Under the pieces are notes generated by a model. It saw only the letters and a program-made list of their open reading frames with translations. It did no database searches and had not been told where the DNA came from. Below are positions 42,356 to 50,418 of a stretch of 64,000 bases of DNA, in pieces (positions within the stretch are counted from its first letter, which is position 1; each line of letters opens with the position of its first letter). Made by a program: the position numbers and the translations under genes. Source of the DNA: UBA11663 sp049616325 (GTDB lineage Bacteria; Bacteroidota; Bacteroidia; Flavobacteriales_D; Sanyastnellaceae); contig JBMZHG010000008.1 in NCBI GenBank assembly GCA_049616325.1, positions 16,036 to 80,035 on the forward strand, written 5' to 3'.

Positions 42356-43426
42356 TCACGGGAGGCAGATTGCGTCCCACGAGACGCGCGACAGACTCCT
42401 TTTTCCCGCCAGCCACAAAGTACGACCGCTCGGCGAAAATCTTGCCACGTAGCGGCTGCTGTCGGAGACGTGACGCCAGGTCGTTCCGCCGTCCGAACTG
42501 ACGTCAATCCCCTGAAACCCCGCAGCCACGACGTGTTCAGGACGGCGTGGGTGGTGGACGATGCAGGACCGGTATCCGGGTCCCGTTCCTTCGGCAAGAA
42601 GACGCCACGTTGCGCCACCATCCCGGGTTTCAATGAGGTTGCCGAAGTTGTCTTCCGGGTGCTCCCAATGCCCGCCGATGGCCAAGCCGCGTCGCGCGTT
42701 TGAGAACGACGCACCGAAAACGCCGGTCATGGATTCGCCTTGACGAATGGGCAATTCAAACACGTCCCAGCTCGTGCCACGGTCAACGGATCGTAAGCAT
42801 CGTGAGGAGATTCCTCCCGTGAACACCCATGCCGTGTCTCCCTGGATGCAAATGTTCCCGTTTGAGGCGGCAAAACCGGCCTCGCCGTTCAAGGCGGACG
42901 GTGCGACATTGCAAGGGGTGGGGGTCCAGGTTTGGCCTGCATTGCGTGTAATCAACAACGACAGACAGCCGTCCACAGGATCCCCAAACACCACGCCTTC
43001 TCGTTCGTTCCACCAAGCCATGGCATCCAGGAAAACGGCCTGAGATGTGTCGTGATGAACCCATTCGGGTTCCCACTCTTCGGGAGATGTGCGCGCGATC
43101 CAAGCGGGCGAGGAAATGGATGCAGCGAACCAATGCTTCCCATTCGATGCAGACGATCGAAACGAAGGGGCGGTGCTGTCAGGCGCAAACCACTGCCTGT
43201 GCTCCCAATGAATTCCGTCGGTGGTTTGGCTTACCCAACCGTCGGAAGCGGCGCAGCGGAGGTGAGTTTCGGACAACACGTCCAACGTCCGAATGGAGCC
43301 AGGAGCCTCCCAATGCATCCACCCTTGAGCATCTTGGTCATCCTGCGGAGCTGAAGAGCACGACACAAAAAAGACCACAAAAAGGGTTGTGGGCCAGAGG
43401 AGGAGCGTTTTTCGAATCGATTGCAT
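42356..43426 (-). CDS. BNR/Asp-box repeat lipoprotein (Ycf48-like)
   Basis: A 356-residue lipoprotein: signal 'MQSIRKTLLLWPTTLFVVFF' with lipobox Cys about residue 23 ('VSCSSAP'). The mature part is a beta-propeller with Asp-boxes, 'TTDGIHWEHRQW', 'TRNAGQTWTPTP', 'DRGTSWDVFELP', 'RDGGATWRLLAEG' and 'SDGGTTWRHVSD'. It resembles Ycf48/photosystem assembly-like and oxidoreductase-annotated proteins of Bacteroidota. Exact role unknown; probably binds partners at the outer membrane. ATG at 43426 was chosen because it starts the signal peptide. It diverges from the TonB receptor gene across 91 bases and is followed by the regulator-like gene. Confidence 0.83.
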   Translation of the reverse strand: MQSIRKTLLLWPTTLFVVFFVSCSSAPQDDQDAQGWMHWEAPGSIRTLDVLSETHLRCAASDGWVSQTTDGIHWEHRQWFAPDSTAPSFRSSASNGKHWFAASISSPAWIARTSPEEWEPEWVHHDTSQAVFLDAMAWWNEREGVVFGDPVDGCLSLLITRNAGQTWTPTPCNVAPSALNGEAGFAASNGNICIQGDTAWVFTGGISSRCLRSVDRGTSWDVFELPIRQGESMTGVFGASFSNARRGLAIGGHWEHPEDNFGNLIETRDGGATWRLLAEGTGPGYRSCIVHHPRRPEHVVAAGFQGIDVSSDGGTTWRHVSDSSRYVARFSPSGRTLWLAGKRSLSRVSWDAICLP

Positions 43427-43517
43427 GACGCAAGGTGTGAAAGAAAAGGGGTCATTCGTGAACAAATCGGGTGGGAGTTCGCGGTCTGTCCTGTGCATTC
43501 TGGGTCAACTTGCCCCC

Positions 43518-45899
43518 ATGACTTGCCCATTTTGCATTCGGTTTGTTGCGTTGACTTTGGTGGCGGAGTTGTTGGTTTTAGGGGGGTGGTCACAGGAGGT
43601 TGGAGATTCCCAATGGCGTGTGGTTGAGGCCGACTCCCAAGGGAATCCGACGGAGCGGACCTTGCCTGGAGTGACGGTTCAATTTGGTTGCAACGCCGGA
43701 CGAAACGTTGCCGACGGAGTGCTGGCCACAAACGTGGCAGGTGAATTTCCCAGGATCACCACGCTCAGCGGGTGCCCCGAAGCGTGTTGGGCCACGTTCA
43801 GCTTTGTGGGGTACGAACCTCAAACACGCTCTTGCAAAGACTTGCTTCAGACTGGAGGGCTGGTGTCCCTGCGCCTTCAAACGGAAAACCTCGACGCGGT
43901 GGTGGTGACAGCGAGCATTGCTGGATCCACGGTTCAGGAGGAGACCGTTCCTGTAACCGTGCTCAAGCCCTACTTGGCGGAAAGTGCCAACGCCCTTGAC
44001 CTGAAAGGGTTGGTGTCCAAAACTCCGGGCGTGTCCATCCTCGATGGCCAGGTCAGCATACGTGGGGGCAGCGGGTACAGCTACGGCGTTGGAAGCCGCG
44101 TTCAGATGCTTCTCGATGGCATGCCCATGCTGTCGGGAGACCTCGGGGAGATCTGGTGGTCCTATTTGCCAATGGAACACGTGAGTCAAGTCGAGGTTGT
44201 GAAGGCGACGGCTTCTTCGATGTACGGATCCGGAGCTTCAAACGGGGTCATTCACATGCGAACGGCGTGGCCGACGGCTGAGCCCCAAACCGTGGTGAGC
44301 GTCTTCAACGGCGTGTACCACGATCCCGACTCCACCAGTTGGCGGTGGTGGGACGAGTCGTATTCCCCGGTGTCCAACGGGATGAGTGTGTCTCACCGTC
44401 AGGCGTTTGGCAAGCTGGATTTGGTGTCTGGAGGTAGCGTGTTTTCGGACAAAACATACTTGTCTCGCGGGCACGAGCAGCGCATTCGAGCGAACGCCAA
44501 ATGGCGGTACAGAGCTTCGCCGATTTGGCAAGTTGGCGGCGCGGTTCAAGGCCAGTATCAACAAATGGGGCGTTTCATCCTTTGGGACGACTTTACGACC
44601 AATGCTTACCTGCCCATGGAGGGGACTTCCAGCGAGGATCGCTGGGCAAATTGGCACACCGACGTTTGGGCCAAGTGTGCGACGCTGACGGGCGGAACCC
44701 ATCACCTCAACGCCCGCGTCTACCAAACGTCGCGCTACGGATCGGGACCAGAACCCACCATGACCAGCACCTTGGCCATGGGGCAATACCGGTACTCGAG
44801 GGCTTTTGGCGACCATTTGACGTTGCAAGCGGGTGGGTTTGGCTCGGCCCAAAAGTCGTTCTCGAGTTTGTACCCGGGCATCCAGTTGTTGACCTTCAAC
44901 CTCGCCCATTTTGAGCAAGTCGAATGGGCCAAGAACGGTTGGAAGTTTGGGGGCGGGATCCGCTACGAGAGCAACCTCAACCCGGGCGTCTACGACGAAC
45001 ACTCGGGGCCCGTTTTCCGGTTTGGAGCGAACCGTCAGCTCACACCAAGCACCAACCTGCGGTTTTCTTACGGGGAATCGCTGCGCTTTGCTTCCATCGC
45101 AGAGCGGTACGTTGTGGGGTCGTTGTCGGCAGGAATCAACATCCGAGGAAACTTGGGATTGCAAAGCGAGTCGGGCAACAATTGGGAGCTCGGGGTGGTG
45201 CAGGAGGTGAAGGGCGATGCCGGCAGCATGCTTCTCGAAGCTTCGGCGTTTTTGCTGAACTACGACGAGATGATTGAGTACACGCTTCAGGCTGCGACTG
45301 ACTCGAACGGCACCATCATCATTGAAGACGGGGTGCCGCAGTTTTATTTCCAACCGCTGAATTTGGGGCGCACTCGGATTTCTGGGTTTGAAGTCAGCGC
45401 CACAGGGGAGGGGCGTGTTGGACGCATTCCGATTCGAGCCGTGGCGGGCTACACCTACAATTACGCCGGGGATTTGTCCAACGACCCTGCCCAAGACAGC
45501 CTGCACGTCTACTGGGGCAACTTCCTTCAGTCCTTCGGGGAGGCCCGCGACAGCTTGGTCGCGGCAGGATCGCTGTTGAAGTACCGCAACAAGGGTGCGC
45601 TCAAAGTTGACGTGGAGTGGGACATGGGCCCCATCACCGCGGGCGTGGCTGTGAATCACCAAAGCTTCATCGACGCCGTCGATTGGTACTTTGAGGAACT
45701 CATCAGTGGGCTGGTCAATTACCGCGAGCAATTCACCAACGGTGCCAAACGGTGGGACGCAAGGATTTCCTACACCGCACCGAAGGGACAGCGACTTTCG
45801 CTTGTTGTCAACAACCTTACCAACGGTGTGGTGAGCACGCGTCCTGGCATCATGGGAGCTCCGCGACACGTCATGCTTCGTTTTGACACCACCTTTTAA
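43518..45899 (+). CDS. TonB-dependent outer-membrane receptor
   Basis: A 793-residue receptor. A signal peptide ('LTLVAELLVLGGWSQ') is followed by a carboxypeptidase regulatory-like domain ('TLPGVTVQFGCNAGRNV' onward, about residues 45-125), the plug ('LDLKGLVSKTPGVSILDGQV', 'SIRGGSGYSYGVGSRVQMLL', 'VEVVKATASSMYGSGASNGV') and a 22-strand barrel ending 'APRHVMLRFDTTF' with the terminal aromatic. It imports a large substrate using TonB energy. No SusD partner lies next to it, so sugar uptake is unproven; iron or cofactor uptake is equally possible. ATG at 43518 was chosen to start the signal peptide. Confidence 0.93.
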   Translation: MTCPFCIRFVALTLVAELLVLGGWSQEVGDSQWRVVEADSQGNPTERTLPGVTVQFGCNAGRNVADGVLATNVAGEFPRITTLSGCPEACWATFSFVGYEPQTRSCKDLLQTGGLVSLRLQTENLDAVVVTASIAGSTVQEETVPVTVLKPYLAESANALDLKGLVSKTPGVSILDGQVSIRGGSGYSYGVGSRVQMLLDGMPMLSGDLGEIWWSYLPMEHVSQVEVVKATASSMYGSGASNGVIHMRTAWPTAEPQTVVSVFNGVYHDPDSTSWRWWDESYSPVSNGMSVSHRQAFGKLDLVSGGSVFSDKTYLSRGHEQRIRANAKWRYRASPIWQVGGAVQGQYQQMGRFILWDDFTTNAYLPMEGTSSEDRWANWHTDVWAKCATLTGGTHHLNARVYQTSRYGSGPEPTMTSTLAMGQYRYSRAFGDHLTLQAGGFGSAQKSFSSLYPGIQLLTFNLAHFEQVEWAKNGWKFGGGIRYESNLNPGVYDEHSGPVFRFGANRQLTPSTNLRFSYGESLRFASIAERYVVGSLSAGINIRGNLGLQSESGNNWELGVVQEVKGDAGSMLLEASAFLLNYDEMIEYTLQAATDSNGTIIIEDGVPQFYFQPLNLGRTRISGFEVSATGEGRVGRIPIRAVAGYTYNYAGDLSNDPAQDSLHVYWGNFLQSFGEARDSLVAAGSLLKYRNKGALKVDVEWDMGPITAGVAVNHQSFIDAVDWYFEELISGLVNYREQFTNGAKRWDARISYTAPKGQRLSLVVNNLTNGVVSTRPGIMGAPRHVMLRFDTTF

Positions 45900-45941
45900 T
45901 CCCCCCAAAGGTGCAACCCTGAGAAGTTTCGTGCAGTCCTC

Positions 45942-45957
45942 GTAGAGGACCCTCTAC
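45942..45957 (+). terminator. Short terminator hairpin after TonB receptor gene
   Basis: gtagag / ctctac with loop gacc is followed by tttt. It is 43 bases past the receptor stop and overlaps the -7 element of the next gene. Confidence 0.5.
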
Positions 45958-45962
45958 TTTTG
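45955..45962 (+). promoter_or_regulatory. Promoter -7 element for S8 protease gene
   Basis: TACTTTTG, an exact TAnnTTTG match, lies 33 bases before the ATG at 45995. No clear -33 element. Confidence 0.5.
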
Positions 45963-45994
45963 CGCCACAAAGCATACGCACCAACTCCATTTCC

Positions 45995-48814
45995 ATGATT
46001 CCCACTCCCATGATTCGCCTTGCAACAATTGCCACGCTTTTTGTTGTTGCTGCCTTCTCGGGCGTTGCCCAAAGCCACATCCCAGGCGAGTTCATCGTCA
46101 TGTTCCACGGGCCGCAAGACCCCCAAAAGTGGGGAGTTGAAGCGGGGTTGAATCACGCTCAATCGTTGTCCCCGCGCGCTCACATCCACTTGTACCGAGC
46201 AGTGTCTGCCACGACTTCCGCTCAGGACTGGGAGATCCTTCGGTCGCTTCGTCAAGATGGTCGCATTGAGGCGGTTCAGTTCAACCACGAGGTGCAGGAG
46301 CGCGAAACGTTGCCTGACGACCCTGCGTTGGGCCAACAATGGCATCACGTTGAATCTGGGGATCACGACATCGATTCAGACCTGGCGTGGGACCTCACCA
46401 CGGGCGGTACAGCTGCCAACGGGTCGCGCATTGTCGTGGCCGTTCTTGAGGGAGGGGGGGCGAATTACAACCACGTTGATTTGATTGCCAACCACTGGGT
46501 CAACACGGAAGAAGTGCCCGACAACGGCCTTGACGACGACGACAACGGGTTTGTTGACGACTACAACGGATGGAACGCCACCAACAACACAGACAACATC
46601 AATGCCGGCGGGCACGGAACGTCTGTTTCCGGCATGATTGGTGCTACTGGGAACAACGGCATCGGAGGAGTGGGAGTCAACTGGGACGTGGACATCATGC
46701 AAGTCCAAATGGGCGGACTTACCGAATCCAACGTCATCGCCGCATACAACTACCCGTACGAGATGCGGGCGTTGTTCAACGAGACGGGAGGCGACCGCGG
46801 GGCATTTGTCGTCGCCACCAACGCATCCTGGGGCATCGACCTTGCCAATCCCGCGAATTACCCCGTCTGGTGCGGCTACTACGACGACCTGGGCGAGCAA
46901 GGCATTCTGAACTGCGGCGCAACCGCCAATCAGCAATACAACATCGACACCCAGGGCGACATGCCCACCGGCTGCAGTTCGCCCTACATGGTCGCGGTCA
47001 CGGCAACGAACGACAACGACGTGCGGACCTTTTCGGGTTACGGGGCGACCACCATTGACTTGGGCGCGCCGGGGGAGTCGGTGTACTTGCCCAACGGTTC
47101 GACAGGGTACGGTAACACGAGCGGGACGTCGTTTGCGAGTCCCTGCGTGGCGGGAGCCATTGCCCTTGTGTACAGCGCACCTTGCCCAGATTTGATGGAA
47201 CTGGCGTTGACCAACCCGCAGGGAGCTGCAGACTTGGTGCGTGGCTACATCTTCGACGGCACCGACGAAGTGAGCAACTTGATCGGGGAAACGGTAACCG
47301 GCGGCCGCTTGAACGTGCACAATTCACTCAATCTCGCGTTGGCGAATTGCGGTCCCATCGAATGCTTCCCAGACTCCATTTATGCGTCGACGGGTTGCGT
47401 CTACAACGCGGAGTTGGACACGGTGTTGACGGAAATTGAGTTGGGTGTTGAACTGACATCGTTCTTGTGCTCCACCAGCACACTGTGCATTTGGAATGCG
47501 TTGGATTCGGCAGATTACGTGTGCGACTCCGTGAGTGTGAATTCCGGCGACACGTACGTGTATTCAAACCTGTACCCGAGCACGCACTACGAGTTGTTCT
47601 ACACGGTTGATGTTTGGGGCCAATATCCCGTGATGGTGGAAACGCCCGCGTGCGACACGCTGGTTCCCGGGTGCACCGATTCAGAAGCATTGAACTTTGA
47701 CGCCTTGGAGGGGGCCAATTACGACGACGGCTCGTGCGAATACCCGTGCGTTGATTTCACGTTGACCATCTTGACGGACTGCTGGCCCGGCGAAGTGGGG
47801 TGGGAGTTGACCCTGGACGAAGAAGTGATGGCCTCCGTCTCTCCCAACACCTACACGGACGAAGAAACGGAGTACGTGTTCGAGCAATGCCTCACGGAAG
47901 GCTGCTACACCTTCACACTTACGGACGAATACGGCGACGGATTGAACGGAGCCGCATGGAACCAATGTGGCGTGGACGGCAACTACGTCGCCGTGGATTC
48001 TTCGGGATCGGCGTTGTTCCAGATGATTGAAGCAGATTACGGCACCGAAATCGTGCATGAGTTCTGTTTGCCAGCGTTGTTTGGGTGCACCAACAGCGTG
48101 GCCTGCAACTTTGACCCTGAGGCGAACACCGACAACGGCTCTTGCATCGTGCCGGGAGACAGCTGCGACGACGGGGACGACAGCACGATTTTCGATGAAA
48201 TTGGAGAGGATTGCGAATGCATGGGGGTCATTGCGGTCAACGGTTGCACCGACCCCGAGGCGTGCAATTACAACGCCGATGCCAACGTGGATGACGCCTC
48301 TTGTTACTACATGGGTGCAGGAAACATCACAGGCCCCTTGTTCCCGTTTGCGGGAGACACTGCCACTTACACGTACAACGGAGCTTCAGGAGATGGCTTT
48401 GAGTGGTCCGTCTCGGGAGGAGTCCTTGTGGAGGGCCAAGGAACGACTTCCGTGACCGTGGTTTGGGGAGAGGTGGCCGGCGCCGGTGCGTTGACGGTGA
48501 CAGAAACGGACGCGGCAGGTTGCGAAGGCGACGTGGTGCGTACGGTTCAGATTTTGGAAGCCACGAACCTGACCGAGGCAGGGGTTCTTGAGCTTGTGCT
48601 GATGCCCAACCCCGCCAGCCAATGGATTGTTTTACAAGGGCTGGAAGATCTTGGCTCGGCGGTCGACGTCGTGATCCTTGACGTGCGCGGCGCCGAAGTG
48701 ATTCGGACGCGCTGTGCAGGAACGGTAGACATCTCGCAATTGGCCTCCGGCCGCTACACTGTGGTGGCGTCCCACGCGCGCGGACGCGCTGCAATGCCTC
48801 TCGTGGTGGAGTGA
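45995..48814 (+). CDS. Secreted subtilisin-like (S8) protease with T9SS sorting domain
   Basis: A 939-residue protein: signal peptide, short propeptide-like region, then a subtilase domain. His207 in 'INAGGHGTSVSGMIGATG' and Ser379 in 'GNTSGTSFASPCVAGA' are clear; the usual Asp position reads 'VVAVLEGGGANYNHVDL', with Glu152. After the protease come three Cys-rich repeats of the 'GCTDPEACNYNADANVDDASC' type (47670, 48085, 48244) and a 'CYTFTLTDEYGDGLNG' module, then a PKD-like stretch and a T9SS type A end ('LMPNPASQWIVLQG' to 'LASGRYTVVASHA'). It should act outside the cell on proteins. The start may be ATG 45995 or 46010. Confidence 0.93.
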   Translation: MIPTPMIRLATIATLFVVAAFSGVAQSHIPGEFIVMFHGPQDPQKWGVEAGLNHAQSLSPRAHIHLYRAVSATTSAQDWEILRSLRQDGRIEAVQFNHEVQERETLPDDPALGQQWHHVESGDHDIDSDLAWDLTTGGTAANGSRIVVAVLEGGGANYNHVDLIANHWVNTEEVPDNGLDDDDNGFVDDYNGWNATNNTDNINAGGHGTSVSGMIGATGNNGIGGVGVNWDVDIMQVQMGGLTESNVIAAYNYPYEMRALFNETGGDRGAFVVATNASWGIDLANPANYPVWCGYYDDLGEQGILNCGATANQQYNIDTQGDMPTGCSSPYMVAVTATNDNDVRTFSGYGATTIDLGAPGESVYLPNGSTGYGNTSGTSFASPCVAGAIALVYSAPCPDLMELALTNPQGAADLVRGYIFDGTDEVSNLIGETVTGGRLNVHNSLNLALANCGPIECFPDSIYASTGCVYNAELDTVLTEIELGVELTSFLCSTSTLCIWNALDSADYVCDSVSVNSGDTYVYSNLYPSTHYELFYTVDVWGQYPVMVETPACDTLVPGCTDSEALNFDALEGANYDDGSCEYPCVDFTLTILTDCWPGEVGWELTLDEEVMASVSPNTYTDEETEYVFEQCLTEGCYTFTLTDEYGDGLNGAAWNQCGVDGNYVAVDSSGSALFQMIEADYGTEIVHEFCLPALFGCTNSVACNFDPEANTDNGSCIVPGDSCDDGDDSTIFDEIGEDCECMGVIAVNGCTDPEACNYNADANVDDASCYYMGAGNITGPLFPFAGDTATYTYNGASGDGFEWSVSGGVLVEGQGTTSVTVVWGEVAGAGALTVTETDAAGCEGDVVRTVQILEATNLTEAGVLELVLMPNPASQWIVLQGLEDLGSAVDVVILDVRGAEVIRTRCAGTVDISQLASGRYTVVASHARGRAAMPLVVE

Positions 48815-48848
48815 TCGGCGAGCTGGGATCAAGCTTTTCGTCCGTCCT

Positions 48849-49613
48849 TCAACGGCGCGTGGCGTCGAGTTGGGCACGAAGCTCGAGGCAGGTCTTGGAT
48901 GTCCAGTCCCGCACGTGTGTCCGAAGTTGCTCCGCGTCGTCGAGATGAATGGGGTTGCCGAACCGGACGGCCACGTCAAGGTGTTTGGCCCCCAAGTGAT
49001 GGAAGGCGTGCGGGATGAACCAGGAATTGCCCACCCATGCAATGTCAGGGTCCCCGTATTCCAATGCAACAGGCACAATCGGGAATCCTTCTTCAGCGCA
49101 CGTGTAAAACATGCCCGGACGGTACTCCAAAAGATCAGGTCCGCGGTGGGTTGTGCCTTCCGGGAAAATCACGATGCCCATCCCTTCTGCGAGGCGGTTG
49201 CGCACGGTTTTTCGCGTTTGGGTGCGGCTTTCTTTGCTTTTGCGATCGACCCAAATCGTACCAATGAGGGTGGCTCCCCATCCGATGATGGGCCACGATT
49301 TGGTCTCCTTTCGGGCCACGAAAACCACAGGAAAACCGACAGGAAAGAGAATGCCATCCATGTAAGACCGGTGGTTGCCCATGAGTACGGCAGGCTCGTC
49401 AGGAAGCTGGCCCTCCCATGAAATGCGCATGCCCATGATGCGATGAACCCGCCGGACAAACTTCACAAAATGGGTGTGAATCCAAGCTCGGTCTTCCAGG
49501 TTTGTCTTGCCTGCAATTCTTCGCGCGGGCAGACCAATCAAGAGGTAGGCCGTGGTTGCCAGGCTCAACTTGAGAAAGAGAAAAATGCGGAAGAGGGAGC
49601 GTAAGGGGCGCAT
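48849..49613 (-). CDS. plsC: 1-acyl-glycerol-3-phosphate acyltransferase
   Basis: The 254-residue inner-membrane enzyme acylates lysophosphatidic acid to phosphatidic acid in phospholipid synthesis. Motif I 'LMGNHRSYMDGILFP' (HX4D) and motif III 'GIVIFPEGTTHRGPDLLEY' are complete, with 'FPIVPVALEY' as motif IV. An N-terminal membrane anchor reads 'LFRIFLFLKLSLATTAYLLI'. ATG at 49613 was chosen because it starts the anchor; the longer frame overlaps the neighbouring gene region. It lies 43 bases downstream of the pseudouridine synthase gene on the same strand. Confidence 0.92.
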   Translation of the reverse strand: MRPLRSLFRIFLFLKLSLATTAYLLIGLPARRIAGKTNLEDRAWIHTHFVKFVRRVHRIMGMRISWEGQLPDEPAVLMGNHRSYMDGILFPVGFPVVFVARKETKSWPIIGWGATLIGTIWVDRKSKESRTQTRKTVRNRLAEGMGIVIFPEGTTHRGPDLLEYRPGMFYTCAEEGFPIVPVALEYGDPDIAWVGNSWFIPHAFHHLGAKHLDVAVRFGNPIHLDDAEQLRTHVRDWTSKTCLELRAQLDATRR

Positions 49614-49656
49614 CAAGGAACAAAGCTTAAGCGTGCAAGGTAAGGTGCTCCTGCGC

Positions 49657-50334
49657 TCAACGACCCACAAACAAATCAAGCATGGGACTTGGTTCCAGTG
49701 GTCGAAATGTTTCGGGGACGGCACGCCTCATTTTTTTAGCAGGGTCGACCGTGAGCTGCAAGCGCATTCCTGAGGTGGGGTGGTCCCAGGCCAAAAGGCT
49801 GCACGTCAAATGAAGGCCATGACCTGTGTAGATCGGGGGCGTTCCGTAAACGAGGTCTCCGACCACAGGGTGGCCCAAGGCGGCGGCGTGACGTCGAATT
49901 TGGTGAGTTCGCCCAGTTTCAAGGGTCCATTCCACAAGCGTGGCGTTGCCGTGCACCCCCCAAGGCCTCGATCCCAAGTTGCGAAAAGACGTGGCCGAGG
50001 CCTTGCCGTCCAAAGGCAGGCACACACGGCCGCGAGCGGTTTCAAGCGCTCCCGCGACCCAAGCGTGGTACACCTTGACAGCGCGTGGCCATGCCTCCTG
50101 CAAGGCTCTTTGGGCACCAGGGTGCTTGGCGACTACCACCGGTCCTCGGGTGCCAAAGTCTAGGCGATGAATGGGAAGCAATTCGGTCCCGGCCTCAAGT
50201 TGTCCTTCCGCGGCAAGTCGCCGAAGAGCTGCCAGGAGCGTGTGTGGCCCTTTCCCGTGAGTGGCCATCCCGGCGGGCTTCAACACCACGCAGTGGTCGT
50301 CGTCGTCATGCAAAACCTTCAATGCCAAGTTCAT
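49657..50334 (-). CDS. RluA-family pseudouridine synthase
   Basis: A 225-residue RNA-modifying enzyme. It carries 'ELLPIHRLDFGTRGPVVVAK' with the catalytic Asp in HRLD, but the next residues are GTRGPV where most RluA members have DTSGLL, an uncommon variant. Further motifs are 'VEWTLETGRTHQIRRHAAAL' and 'HPVVGDLVYGT'. No S4 domain precedes, as in RluA/TruC-type enzymes. The modified RNA site is unknown. It diverges from the M43 protease gene with 84 bases between starts. Confidence 0.88.
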   Translation of the reverse strand: MNLALKVLHDDDDHCVVLKPAGMATHGKGPHTLLAALRRLAAEGQLEAGTELLPIHRLDFGTRGPVVVAKHPGAQRALQEAWPRAVKVYHAWVAGALETARGRVCLPLDGKASATSFRNLGSRPWGVHGNATLVEWTLETGRTHQIRRHAAALGHPVVGDLVYGTPPIYTGHGLHLTCSLLAWDHPTSGMRLQLTVDPAKKMRRAVPETFRPLEPSPMLDLFVGR

Positions 50335-50418
50335 GTCACAAAGTTCGTCAGGAAAAAGTCGGTCGCTTTTTTAGACAAACCAACGATTGCTGTCGTTCAG
50401 GACGTACAAACCAAATCA

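Noticed and set aside
44238..45908. 556-codon open frame on the minus strand
   Set aside because: It is antisense to the TonB receptor barrel and is basic, low in hydrophobic pattern and motif-free.
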